A stretch of DNA of 64,000 nucleotides from Lingula anatina (lineage: Eukaryota; Brachiopoda; Lingulata; Lingulida; Lingulidae), in NCBI RefSeq assembly GCF_001039355.2, contig NW_019776057.1, forward strand, positions 187,538 to 251,537, written 5' to 3'. Shown here in pieces: positions 41,195-53,159 of this stretch. The notes beneath the pieces were generated by a model, which did no database searches, had not been told where the DNA came from, and saw only the letters and a list, made by a program, of their open reading frames with translations. Numbering within the stretch: the stretch's first letter is position 1; each line of letters begins with the position of its first letter. Made by a program: the position numbers and the translations under genes.

Positions 41195-42185
41195 GGGGGT
41201 CCGCCATATAGATAAACGTCCCAATAAAATATTCGTCCCGATAGATACGTCTCTATACATACACGTCTCAATAGATTTACGTCTCGTTAAATTTACGTTC
41301 CGATAGATTCACCAACAGATTCCTATAAACCCACGTATCTTTAGATCCAGGTACCGCTAGATCCAACTATCTGACATCGTAATCGGCTAAAAGGCCGATA
41401 TCAACTTGTGATACAGGTATGAGGCTTTCGAGTGATAGTCTGGCTGCGAATACTGATCCACTTAGTGATCTGACTTAATTACAACCTGATATTTATTATT
41501 TATTCATTTATTTATGTATTTATATATTTATTAGGTGTTCAAACAAGACATACATGTACGTTCGCGTCTACACGTCTATCACACTCTAAAGTTCGGGAAC
41601 GCGTCGTAAAAATGAAACAGAACACATTTTAAGTGTGCAAATATTACATTTTGAGAACGCTTTAAACAGTGTTCTGGCACCAGAACACTGAGAGTTGTGA
41701 AATATAGAACACATTTTATGTTCTTTTTTGTTTTGTTTTGTTTTGTTTTGTTTAGAACACGTGCATTTACATGTAAATTCAGAACACTTTTTACGTGTTC
41801 GAATGTTACATTTTGAGAACGCATTAAACAGTGTTCTGACGCTAGAACAGTAAGCGTTGTGAAATATAGAACACATTTCTGTTCTTTTTGTTCTTTCACT
41901 GAGTATTGTGTGAAAACGATCTAGTAGAATAATATATTGCTGAAAGGATTAATATGTGTACTGTCGTTTTAAAGAAGTGCATTTTATTACTGAGTAGTAT
42001 ACCAACCATTTTGAGCAAAAGCATACCTGTAATGGATCTATCGGTATTTGGATCTCAAAATACGTGGATCTATAGGTATGTGGATTTAAAGGACGTGGGT
42101 TTATGAGGACGTCGTATCTATAGGAACGCAAATATATAGGACAGCAGTAAAAAATCGGATCTATCGGTATTTAAATCTAACAAGG
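41195..42185. mobile_element. Foldback-like element with inverted degenerate arrays
   Basis: The left block (about 41195-41375) is built of degenerate 13-16 bp units of the type ACGTCYCGATAGATT. The right block (about 42025-42185) carries the same units in reverse complement (GGATCTATCGGTATTT, GGATCTATAGGTATG). Between them are the two related segments at 41600-41890 and unremarkable AT-rich sequence. It starts where homology with copy 2 ends, so it is probably an insertion present on one haplotype. No transposase frame. Confidence 0.6.
41612..41890. repeat. Two tandem ~130-bp repeats rich in GAACAC/GTGTTC
   Basis: Units of about 41612-41730 and 41755-41890 share ATTACATTTTGAGAACGC, AAACAGTGTTCTG, GTTGTGAAATATAGAACAC and TTCTTTTT in order, separated by a (TTTTG)n run. 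Each unit includes inverted GAACAC/GTGTTC pairs. Confidence 0.8.
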
Positions 42186-42376
42186 CAGCAAAGCTGTCAA
42201 ATGTACAGACAAAAAACAGAAAATAAAGATGCAAAAAAGGTCATTTTGTTAATTTTGATGCAATAATAAATAATGCTTATAATAGCACTATCAGTCAACA
42301 CTGAATTTTATAATCATGCACAACAGGTGAAATGGTCAATAACATGAGCGGACCCAGAGATATTTTCTGACAGTAT

Positions 42377-42377
42377 N
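42377..42377. other. Single n at a duplication boundary
   Basis: The third single ambiguous base; sequence to its right restarts inside SLC30A6 intron 11. Confidence 0.95.
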
Positions 42378-42433
42378 AAAATTACATTTACTACAAGAAT
42401 TTTTGCTCTTATTTCTAAAGATCTGTTATTTAC

Positions 42434-45400
42434 CAGTTTTCCAAATGACAAAGTCCAAAAATGTTCATTTCTGAACTCTAAAACCCCATCAAGAGTGGAG
42501 GCCTCTCTCAGGCATTTGTCCAGCTGACCAATCACATAGGTGGGGGTGGTCTGCAAACAAGTAAACAATAATATTCAAAGCAAAAACATGAAAAAGAAAC
42601 CACGAGTTAAATATGATACATACGAAGACAAAATACTAAAGAATGTTCCCCATTCAATATTCCCATGTGTGTCTAGTATTCTGCTCTGTATCAGGCAGGG
42701 AGACCATTAAGGGATTATACAACAGCGCTTCCAAGTGGGGTCCGCCATATTTGATCTGTGGACCAGTTAGTCTGCTGATCATCTGTTCTGAATGCAGTCT
42801 TAGTCTCACCTGTAAAAGGATCATCCCACTGTAAACTGCCATGGGAAACATGGTGCCAAACGTCATCACTGAGATACACATAGCTGCCCAGGTGTCTGCA
42901 GCTTGGTAATTACTAAGGAGAACAAAATATAACCCTGCACATTAAGTTTATCTGGGTCCAGTTTCACCAACACTGGATAGGACCATCCTATGGACAACAC
43001 TATACATTGCATAAAATTGTTGTCCTCTAGACAGATACCCTGTTAATACTATTCCCAGGATAACTGTCTTATAAAATTGCTTAGCTGACTTTGGATGTTT
43101 AACTTTTTGATTAAATAAATTAAAATTCTTGAAAGTTCACAACTGAAAATTTTAGTCTTACTTAACCAGTCTTAGTCTGATTTGAACCAAACAAATCTGT
43201 AATGTGCCAATTGAATGAAATATTGTTGTGCTAATTGAATGAAATATTGTTGCTGCTTCATAAGAAGAAACATGTGGCTACAGTTTTAATTCGCCAGCTT
43301 CTCTATTAATGCAGATTTATTTTAAATTGAAGCAGACCAAAATTTTAACCAAAAACTTGAGACTTACTTTCTGTCTACAGTGTTATTGTGAAACTGACCA
43401 CAGAAGATATATTACTAGTACAAGTATCTCACTTACTACATGTCTATGAGAACATAGGTGACAAAGAGAGCTGTGGCCCCAGCAAATGCTATCAGAGCGA
43501 AGGGGTTGATTCTAGGTAGCAACAGCCTGCTTAGTCCAGGGACCACCTTACAGAATCTGAAAAACGAATTGAAATGAATCATTCAACCCAGGTTCCTCTC
43601 CACATGTCGCCACTCTTGAAGAAAGCTTATTTTTCACATTTTGACCTCAATTATAAAAAAAATGACTTATGCTCTAATAACGTTTTCTTTTTGTAAACAG
43701 TATCAACCTCAGAGCAGTCCTGCTTGGCCTGTGCAGCACTACTACGTACATGTAATTAAAGCAACCGCAGCTGCTGCTTCATTGTCTTAAAATAAATTTG
43801 TTTGTCTATATACACTGCACTGTGGTTACTGAAGAATCTGCATGTTGGGTATGACTGGTGGTGAGAGAACAAACTCACCCTTCACTGATGTCAGCTACAT
43901 GTTCCTGAAGCCAACTAGAACTGGAAGCCTCCACAACATGGTTGAATGCCTTGTTTTCAACACTGTATGTCATGAAGATGTGAACCAAGAAAGCTACCAA
44001 GGCTCCTAGTAATAGCCTGCCTCTAAAAAAATCAACAATTTAAAATATTTTCACACAAGTTATTGAAATAATCAGGTACCATAATACTTGCTCATGCTTA
44101 TATATATATATATGCTTATATATATAAAGTTAACAGTGCTGAATATAAAACAAAAAACGTGCACACAATATGCTTCAGAGAGAGAGAGAGAGACAGACGG
44201 AGACAGATGGAGGGAGGCAGGTAGACAGGCTTGGGTCCTGGCATATAACTAATTATACAGTTAACCTAACCAATGCATACTTACTCATGAACATCTGGTT
44301 GCTGTATCATTCTTTCCACACTGAAACAATATGTATTGTGCAATAAATATACCCAGATGATGAAAATGACATTCATGATTGTCAGTGTCTTGTTTCTTTA
44401 CACAAATATGAAGACAACTTTAACACAAAATTATCAAACTTTTTTTAACAACCTGACACTTTTTGCTGTCAAACTGCTTATAAATAAATCATATTCACAC
44501 CTTTTTTTGCAATATGTTTTGCAAAACAGTGTTACTTGTAAAAATAAGATCCTTACCTTTCTTTAATGATAAAGAAGGACCCTAGTTGTGCCAACATTGT
44601 ACTTGAGAACACAGCTAACACCTCAAAACGCTCATATCTGAAACACATAATACAGTCATTCATTTTTCTTTTACTGAAATTCTGCATCCTGACATGCTCT
44701 CTCAAACGTTTTCTTCCTATATCCTCTGTGCTGTTCCTTATACTAAATTACAAATTTGATCCAAAAATCACATTTCATAAAATAACATGGGCAACTGACC
44801 TATGATCCTGGTAAATTTGGAATTCAAAGAACGCTTTACCTAGCATTAAGTACCAGCTAACATATTTTCATTATAGCTTAATTCCCTTCTACTCTACATG
44901 TTGCATCTGAGGAAAACAAAGGCACTGAGCCAGTTACAGCTTTGCTAAACAGACCCAGAGTGATAAAGACTGGTCCACAGGAGAGCATATATACATACCC
45001 AAAGGAAAAAACAGAAGATGGACCCTGTTTCTGAACCCAAAGGGTTATCAGTGCGGTCAGCAACCTAAAAATGAACAATCCCATCATAAAATTGGTTCCT
45101 AATATTGTCAACATACAACTGTATTGATACAATATACAATGCAAAACAACAACATGAAACAGTAGACTATGGCTGTGATACAACATGCTTAGTTTTTTTT
45201 ATGTTTCAGGATCAGGACATGTTGCACTTTAAATATCTGTATCCTTTCAGCAAAATCACTCTTCTATATCCACACTTACCTCAGCAAATCAAATATTGCC
45301 AGATATGAGTAAGCTGTCAGTGCTGAAAAAGACAGTATGAAATTGAAATATGAATTTTAGCAAGAGGCCTTTAACAGTATCTATTGTGATTTGGGAAATG

Positions 45401-46578
45401 TTAGAGATGAAATGTCAAAGAGAAAATTCCAATGCATTATTTTCACTGATACTTTGGGCACAATTACTAGTGCATCCTGTTTTATTCATATATTCTAGAA
45501 CTCAAAGTAACATTCATTTCAGCTCTAAAGTTTTATTTATAAGTAAATGTTTTTTTCCTAATCTAAAAAGCTATTCTTACCCATGCTGTTTGTTGAGTGA
45601 CACCAAAGAAGTAAAATGAAAACACAAACAATATTAACTGCTGCATAGGCAATGATCCTCCTTGCCTGAAATAAATCAAATAATTCTTTTATTATAACTG
45701 CACTGGACCCTTCAGGATTCTTCTGGTATATACCAGTTAATCTTGAAATACTTTTGTTACATCACATATACATGTGTGCATTATTATATTTGGTAAGCCA
45801 GTATTACATGTACAACCATGCTGAGATTGCTACACTTTATTTATCACTATTAAGCTATACTGTTATTAACCAACCTTGGGCTCTGCCATAAGAAAATCCA
45901 TTTCCTTGGCAACCATTTTCAAAAATGAATTTCTACTGCTGTTGTGAGGTCCAAATGGATGAATAGTTCCCTAAGACATAACCAAAGGAATGATAAAAAT
46001 AGTTTCTAACATTTCATCAGAATTTTGTATACTTCATCAGAATTGCTATGTAATGAATTAAACATGAATTATTTGTCTTACCAAATCATTTATGAAATAT
46101 TGCATTTCAGATATATACAGACTTGAAAATAAAGATTTAAATGTCAGTTTTAAAACAAAATGATTCAAACAAAATATTGTTACACTGCTAATTTTTTTGA
46201 AAACATTTTATTACACAGCTTTAACAATAACTTTCTACTCTCCATGTACCCCCCTTTTCTCTATTTTATATGAATTTTTAAAATACTGCAGTGCTGAGAA
46301 CATGAACATATTAATGTGGACTTCATTTTACTTCTGGGTAGACATGGAAAGGGTTGAGTCACCTTTCCTTTTTCTTTTCAGGGGAAACTAGCTCCACTGA
46401 TATGCATTGTTGCTTTCTTTTAAATTCTACAACAATTTATAGATTACATTCAAAGCTGAATCTAATTATAAGTCAGAGCAAATTCCTAGAGATTAAAACA
46501 CCATATAGAAAGTTGACAGTTTGTACCACTCACCAGGGCAACACTACCACCCAAACCAGCAGTGTGTTTTCCATTCAT
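42434..46578 (-). pseudogene. SLC30A6: Second SLC30A6 copy, exons 1-11 only (probable allelic duplicate)
   Basis: Exons 46578-46534, 45970-45875, 45665-45581, 45322-45280, 45064-44999, 44637-44557, 44320-44285, 44022-43879, 43556-43437, 42912-42810 and 42550-42434 all keep their splice sites and frame. The last exon (VRIRRDA... tail) is absent because the segment starts at the n at 42377. The coding differences from the complete copy that I checked (exons 4, 5, 7, 8, 10 and 11) are synonymous. I classify it as pseudogene only because it is incomplete; it is best read as the other haplotype of the same gene. Confidence 0.88.
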
Positions 46579-49349
46579 AGCTGTGTCTACAAGTGAATCC
46601 AAAACACCACAAGTTAAAATAACTAAATTAAACTAAAAATAGGCAAAGGAAAGCAGCTCAATATACCACACCAAGTGTAAAAAGTAAAAATAATAGATCA
46701 GACTTAATCTAAGAAGTCCTCAAATATAAGTGCGTGATGGGTATCAAATGTAACATTTATGTTACCCCCCCTTTTTTTTGGGGGGGGGGGATTTAAAGAT
46801 AAATCTTTTCAATCTGCAGTCTTAAATATTCACAATTCCATTCAAACTGTAACACAAACCAATAATAATAATATTCATCAAATTTGGTTTCTGAGTAGTT
46901 ACAAGTTGGTTAGGAATGAGCGATGGGAGATGAATAAAATACAAGCAAAATGTTTGGGTGAGTAAACTACTGTCTTCCATAATCTTATATTTTGTACTAA
47001 GAAAATTGTTAAAAATTCACAGTAAAGTATATTAACTGATTAAATACATGTGCAACCACACTTGTAATACAAATGTCTATGCTGAAAGCATGGGATGACC
47101 ATTGCTCCCTTAATAAGCTCATTTAAGAATCTATTTCCTTTAACAAATGAATTGGACAACTTCAGACTAATGCAAAGGCTAAACTGAAGTAATGGAAAAT
47201 TTGTTTAAAAAAGTTTATATAAATTTTTTCAGTCACAAAAAGTTACCCCTGATCGAAACCTACTAACCTACCAGGTAAAACAAACCCAGAATTAGTAGTC
47301 GTAATCACAGGTAATGGGCTGATTGCATTAAAAAAAATTTGGAGGTATAAATGATTGGTTTAGGGGCGTGGAAAATGTAACAATGGCATGAGTGATTTTA
47401 AAAATCTTAAAATTTTTTTTGTTCTTATGATGCTCAGCAGGCCGCCTGAGAACAGTAATTAATTCACCATGGACAGCAAATTGGTACTGAAGCAGCAGCT
47501 CCCCCCCCCCCCCCAAAAAAAAAGTTACAATTCTTATTTTTAATTTTTTTTCTAAATTCAGTTATGTAATGTAAATATCAAGTCCATTCAAATTAATGAG
47601 GGCTGGAGGCAATATAAGGGTGAACATCGAATATAGTTAATAATATTCAAAACTAATTTATTTGAAAAGCAGGGCCACTGATCAAAGAACGTCACCACAA
47701 TGACAACTGAATATTAAAAACCATAGCCTAGGAAATCTAAGACTTGCATTTGGAAGTATTATTGAGTTAAATAACGTAGTGCATTGTTTGGCTAGTTTCC
47801 TGCGGTACGTTTAAAGCAATAAAATGGCATCGTACCGATTTTAGTAGACAACCTGACTGTAATTGAAAACACAGATACCGTCTACAAATAATACAAAGCC
47901 ATCACTAAAATTTCCATACGGATATTTCTAAACAAAAAACCAAGATCCGTTACAATTGAATTAGAAATATAGGTCGATCTATTACCTACCCTTATTTACA
48001 ATACCTGCTGTTTGAAATGTTTTAAGAGTACATATTTTAAATCCTTCTACAGTATGATGAGACGTGGACCCGAATAAAAAATACCGGAAGAATAGACCTA
48101 CTTATTGAAAGCGAGGCCTTATCAAGACAATCCCCAGTCCATTTGCCAAACCGATTTTCGATGGGTTAATGATTCCGATATCCACTTTATAAAGCGACTT
48201 AATAAAGCATATGGTATTAGAATAGCATAATGCAAAATATGTTATCAAAACCTATAACGTATTTTTAAACGAATTCAATATTTATTAAAACCTTAGGCCA
48301 AACTAACGTGACATTGCCTACCTGCCAATATACGTAGGCTACGGCTACAGTTTAACGTTATGTTAGGCAGACTGTCGAATTAAACCTGGCACAGATGAAA
48401 TTTTTTGATTTTCTAAATAATAGTATAGATATGAACATGTAGCCAGCGTAGCTGTATATGACCGATTTCGACTAACCTTTTGCAGGGAACTGAACAGATC
48501 GTTTCAGCTGCCGTCTTACGCGGTTTTTTAATTAGTGGACTGAACGTGTATCTTCAGTTGAGAATCAATGGGCATGGGCAACTTTTCACTGACTTTTCAG
48601 CTGACTTTTGACCAACTAACCTACACTTGTTATGAAGATCCTATGCCCATTAGGCCCTACATATAAAATCCCTTTTCTTGCTTTTGTAACTTAAATTTTA
48701 TTATTACTATTTTTTTCATAATAAGTACGCTCTGTTTGTTATTCACAAAGAAAATGATTTTGGACAAAGGGAGAAAAGTGTGCAATTTATACTAGTTATA
48801 CAAAATCTAGATGAAGCGTACTTTTTCTCTTCAATACAAAATCATTTGCCGTATGCCGTTTGGGGGCCGTAGCGATAGTCCGAAGGTTCAATAGTCCGAA
48901 GGTTCATTGGTCCGAATGTTCACTATAGAACCTTCGGACCAATGAACCCTTGATTAAAAAAGTCGATGAAAATGTTAGGCCTACCACTTTTCGGACCAAT
49001 GAACCTTCGGACCAATGAACCTTCGGACTATCGAGACGCCCCCTGCCGTTTGTACAGTATTTCAAAGAAACAACATTTCGTCGCACCAGTTTCTAAAAGT
49101 TTGGTATATTCTCTAAAAAGATGTATTTACTAAACATTTTTAATAATCAAATCTTGATATCAGCAATAAAGCACCACAAAATCATTAATTTGTTTGCAAA
49201 AGCTTTAAGGCGATGTTAAGATGTTATTTAACAGTGTAGTAGTTTTTCCTGTCTTGAGTTCAGATCGTGATTTTGACAGATTGATTTTCGACAGATATTC
49301 ACAGATATGTCTCTAGATAAATAGACAGTCATTTTGGTCTGATGTCAAC
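46579..49349. other. 5' flank of SLC30A6 (copy 2), no gene seen
   Basis: Follows the copy 1 flank closely, including the C/T/G mirror tract (about 46765-46791) and the poly-C/poly-A junction (about 47500-47524), but lacks the palindrome at 40341-40369 and gains the foldback element. Confidence 0.7.
48862..49043. mobile_element. 182-bp foldback MITE with 8-bp target duplication
   Basis: The ends GGGGGCCGTAGCGATAG and CTATCGAGACGCCCCC are inverted, and the body is made of inverted GGTTCATTGGTCCGAA-type units around an AT-rich centre. The flanking duplication is TGCCGTTT (48854-48861 and 49044-49051). The copy 1 haplotype has one TGCCGTTT and no insert. Confidence 0.92.
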
Positions 49350-49530
49350 AAATTTTGTAATTTTGACATAAACTGGATCCAAACAGGCGCAAGTAAGATA
49401 TGGAGATAAGGAGCTATGGACTAGCACTGCCTTTATTAGGGACAATAAGCAGAGGAAGGTGCACACCGACCTATTAATTTTGTAATTGAAAATAGTAATG
49501 ACGAAGGCCACAAATCCATATAGTCGGGAG

Positions 49531-49704
49531 GAGGGCGTCTCGATAGTCCGAAGGTTCATTGGTCCGAAGGTTCATTGGTCCGAAAAGTGGTAACATTTTC
49601 ATCGATTTTTTAATCATGGGTTCATTGGTCTGAAGTTTCTATAGTGAACATTCGGACCAATGAACCTTCGGACTATTGAACCTTCGGACTATCGCTACGG
49701 CCCC
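49531..49704. mobile_element. 174-bp member of the same foldback MITE family, inverted
   Basis: Ends GAGGGCGTCTCGATAG and CTATCGCTACGGCCCC, with the same internal units as 48862-49043 but in opposite orientation. The flanking 8-bp duplication is GTCGGGAG (49523-49530 and 49705-49712). The two copies lie 487 bp apart. Confidence 0.92.
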
Positions 49705-49712
49705 GTCGGGAG

Positions 49713-51180
49713 CTCTATTTCACCTCAATAGTATGGCGATTTATTTTTATTTTATCAACTTGACGCTTAGGCCCAATTTACGTTAGCACCCACTTACAAA
49801 TTATCAAGTTTATAGGCCTTTGTTAATATAAAGGAAGCAGTACTTCGGCTATCTTTATATACAGGCAGTGTTAATGTATGTTTATATTCTGTTTGTGTCT
49901 GTCCCTGTCGTCATGCTTGTTCACCCCCAAACCGTATCATTTACTTAAAATCTTATTTGGCAAGAAGGCAGATTGAGTCAAATATTTTTCAAAACCTGCC
50001 CATGAAGATGACGAAAATGTGGTTATTCAATACCATAGTTACAATATCAACCATGGCTGATTACAGATTTTAGAGGTGAATTGTAGAAAGGCAAAACGTT
50101 CAGCCAGCGATAATATATCTTGATCTTTTTTCTTTTTCACGGACAGGTTACAGGCCTGGGGTCGTATCCTGGAAAGGATGTAACTTACAAATTCTTGTAA
50201 CTTTTTAAGAGTAACAAATATTTTGAAGAAAATTGTGTGTCCAAAATTACAAACGCGCGTAAATTGCTACAAACTGTTGTAAGTTACAAACATTCGATCA
50301 GGCGCGTCTTATAATGAGTACCAACATAACACCAAGTTTTGCTGTCTAGAGATCAGTGTACAGTGTCCTCTTAAGTACCGACTACTAACCCCTACATTTA
50401 TTTGTATCTTTTTATACCTTCACGTATACAATAGCATTGGCTTTCCAGCCAGGTGGGTTGCCAGAGTAGTCACTTTAATTCAATTACACATATGATAGAG
50501 AAGACTTCCAGACTAAGTACTAAATGACTTTTACTAGCAGACAATAGGTTGTAATTAACTAATTGTAACTCTCTTAGCTCCTTTGTTCTTAGCATGCCAC
50601 ATGATTTGAACTTTACTTGTTCCAATCACTTTGGTAATACCCCTAGTAATATCTATCATCTCCAGTTTATGCAGCAAAGGCTCAAAACTATTGTTTTACC
50701 ATTTTGCATTTGGCTGGAGTTAAACACCCAATGTTAACCTCATTTTTATTAATCCCTCAATAAGCCAAGATATACATAGATATACAAGCCCTATACATAC
50801 ACATGTGCCAGTGTTCGTTCAATACATGTACGCCTACATTTTTTACAGAACATTTTTCAGACGTCATGATATCAAAATATACCTGTACAAAAAATGAAGT
50901 GTTAAACAGAGTGGTGAACTATCTGAAATGGTCCCCTGAAAGAAAAAATGGAGAAGGAAGAAAATAACAAGAAACTAATTGAACTACTGTTTTAACCTTC
51001 TGGTGAATATTGTTATGTTATTACAGCTCACACTTGAAAATTGGCCTCATCTGAAACCACTTTCTGTAAAAGCCATATGCTCTTATTATTATTTTTTTTA
51101 CCAAGCATTTAACTGTATAAATCCATGATAATTAACACAATGGAACCAGTTTTACATAATATTGTGTATCTTACAGGAGC
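49713..51180. other. Spacer without recognisable gene
   Basis: AT-rich. A hairpin-forming stretch near 50186-50305 has GTAACTTACAA on the left and GTTGTAAGTTACAA on the right, next to GGGGTCGTATCCTGG; it may be another short repeat, unclassified. Confidence 0.45.
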
Positions 51181-51299
51181 ATTTCAAAGAAACAGCCCAA
51201 GTTGAAATATGGTCTTTATTGCACCAATTTTACCAAAGTTATCCTGTTGTCATACATATACAATGTATGTTTCTGCAATTTGAATTTGTGTGCATAATA

Positions 51300-52310
51300 T
51301 GAGATCACATGAGAAGCAGAATTATCAAAGCGATAGATTTTTATACTTTAAAAATTATGTCCCTTATTTCTGACAACCATAACATGGCACAAACTTTAGG
51401 AAAAGATGTAAAAATTATCGAAAATGAAATTCACTTTACATCACTAGCTCTGGCCAAACTTTTTCACCAATCTACACTTGCAACAAAACTTTCCAATGAA
51501 ATTCACAAATTTTAACTAGGATTTAATGATCTCTTGTTAGGCAAACTGTCACCTCTTCTTGTTCCCCCTCATGATCTGAACAACATTCTCAACAGCATTC
51601 AAAACAAGTTATCAAACACCACCTTAAAATTGCATATCCAAATATACAGCATGTCTATTCTACATCACACCCAACAGTTAGCAAACACAGAAACAAGATT
51701 TTGATCACCCTGCCAATTCCACTGACTCCCTTTGTCCAACAATTTACTGTTTATTCTGCAAAATCATTTCCAGTCCCCGTCATCAACAGCACAACTCAAA
51801 GTACACATTTAATTGACATACCACAATACTTTGCTACAAACAAGCCAGATCAAACTTTTTACATAGACAGTTTAGACCTGCAATCATGCATGCACCAATG
51901 CTCTCACTTTTGCCATCTTCCATACCTAAACATTTTTCTTGCCTATTGAATAACTTGCTGCCATGATTTCATGAGAATAGATCTTTGAAAAGTGATGGTT
52001 TCCCACTGCTGACTGTGGCACAGACAGCGGACACTAGCACGTTTCACCATACAGGGTTTGTTCCTAGGAACTGACAATTACTATACATATTATGAATTTA
52101 TTAAAAAGACTTATGTATGTACATGTAATGAGCCTAATGAGTACAGGCTAAAGCATATTGGACTTGAAAACACAAGGACATATATAATATATGAACTAAT
52201 AGAATTTCCTCAATATTATATTGACATGTACAAGCTTTTTATACACATTGATATATATACATATGATATACTGTACAATTTAATTTCACTTAAGGATCCG
52301 TGATAGATTT
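51300..52310 (+). pseudogene. Decayed envelope-like gene of an LTR retroelement
   Basis: Several plus-strand segments in shifting frames (51309-51515, then about 51515-51660, 51701-51949) read like parts of one protein. The pattern of a helical region with SPxLVPPxxL, then YSxxSxPVP and a later DLxxC block, is what I associate with the env genes of errantivirus-like (Gypsy) LTR elements. Multiple stops and frameshifts show it is dead. It is followed in the expected order by a polypurine tract and an LTR-like segment. Assignment rests on pattern recognition and no homology search was possible. Confidence 0.5.
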
Positions 52311-52490
52311 TTATACTTAAATTGGAGGACCAATTAAAAAGAGGTGGAGGGTCATATCATAGTGATAGATTTTTACTTTTTCAAATATAATTAAATCTTG
52401 TGCAATAGATAGAGAACTAGTGCAATTCACATTTACATAGATGAAACATAGATAGACAACAGGATGTAGACAGAACGGGGACGGTAGACA

Positions 52491-52500
52491 GGAAAGGGGA
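52491..52500 (+). other. Polypurine tract before the LTR
   Basis: GGAAAGGGGA directly precedes TGTACAG, the classical start context for plus-strand priming in LTR elements. Confidence 0.55.
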
Positions 52501-52820
52501 TGTACAGTAGATTGGATAGAATAGAATAGATAAGACGCTTCCTGTCAGGAAGTATGGGGACCCTGGGGGGACCCCTACTTCTGGATGGGTGTGTTCTTAA
52601 CTTAGATACTAACCAACAGAGTTTAAGTTAGCGGTAGTTGACAGTGATTTGTAAGGTGGCAAGAGAGAGATATAGCAGTAGGTACAGACATACAGAGATA
52701 GCAGAGAGAGAGAGAGAGAGACAGCAACCACTGAGAAGTACAATAAAAGGAGAATAAAGAAGTCAACTTTAAGACAGAAATAGTCTTGTGTTAGAATCCT
52801 CCCCAGAAGTCAATGCGACA
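52501..52820 (+). repeat. Probable 3' LTR (about 320 bp)
   Basis: Starts TGTACAG after the polypurine tract, contains AATAAA at 52742-52747 and 52753-52758, and ends ATGCGACA. TG...CA ends, size and position after the env remnant fit an LTR. No 5' partner is in the window. A (GA)n tract lies inside (about 52701-52721). Confidence 0.55.
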
Positions 52821-53159
52821 GTTTCCTTCAAGAAGTCGGGACACAGTATTCGATTGTTTCATATAATTCGGGTGTTTGTGTGAATAGAATATTTTTCTAC
52901 ATTTTCTCATTGACCCATGTTTGCAAAAGTGGCCCATTATTTTAAAGGGCCATTGGCAATTCTAAATTCTCCCATTTCATAAGCAAAATCCCTTTTTTTT
53001 ACTGGATCATGTAAATTATCTTTATATTCTCTGTAGGGATGTTTTTTTTTTAATATAAAACTTGTTCTCTTTTCTACATAGATTCAAGTACAGAAGTAAG
53101 CTTTAAAGAGTTTATATGGGAACAGCATTAGGAAAGATGGACATGGAATCCTAATAATG
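52821..53159. other. Spacer, nothing recognised
   Basis: AT-rich sequence between the LTR-like segments; no coding or repeat signal I can name. Confidence 0.5.

Larger units (their letters stand above)
42378..49349. repeat. SLC30A6: About 7-kb duplicated segment, copy 2
   Basis: Direct copy of 34364-41187. It has its own indels (TA microsatellite expansion at about 44099-44127, a GGCACAATTACTAGTGCATCC insertion near 45457) and a 182-bp foldback element at 48862-49043. Sequence continues past 49350 into DNA absent from copy 1. Confidence 0.92.

Noticed and set aside
41579-41899. Minus-strand frames of about 100 codons with repeated Cys (KCVLYFTT, MCSIFHN)
   Set aside because: They arise from translating the two ~130-bp GAACAC repeats; both frames repeat as the DNA does and no start, splice or domain supports a gene.
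42434-46578. Reading the second SLC30A6 as a genuine tandem paralogue
   Set aside because: It begins at a single n inside an intron, the coding differences checked are silent and it lacks the last exon; allelic duplicate is simpler.
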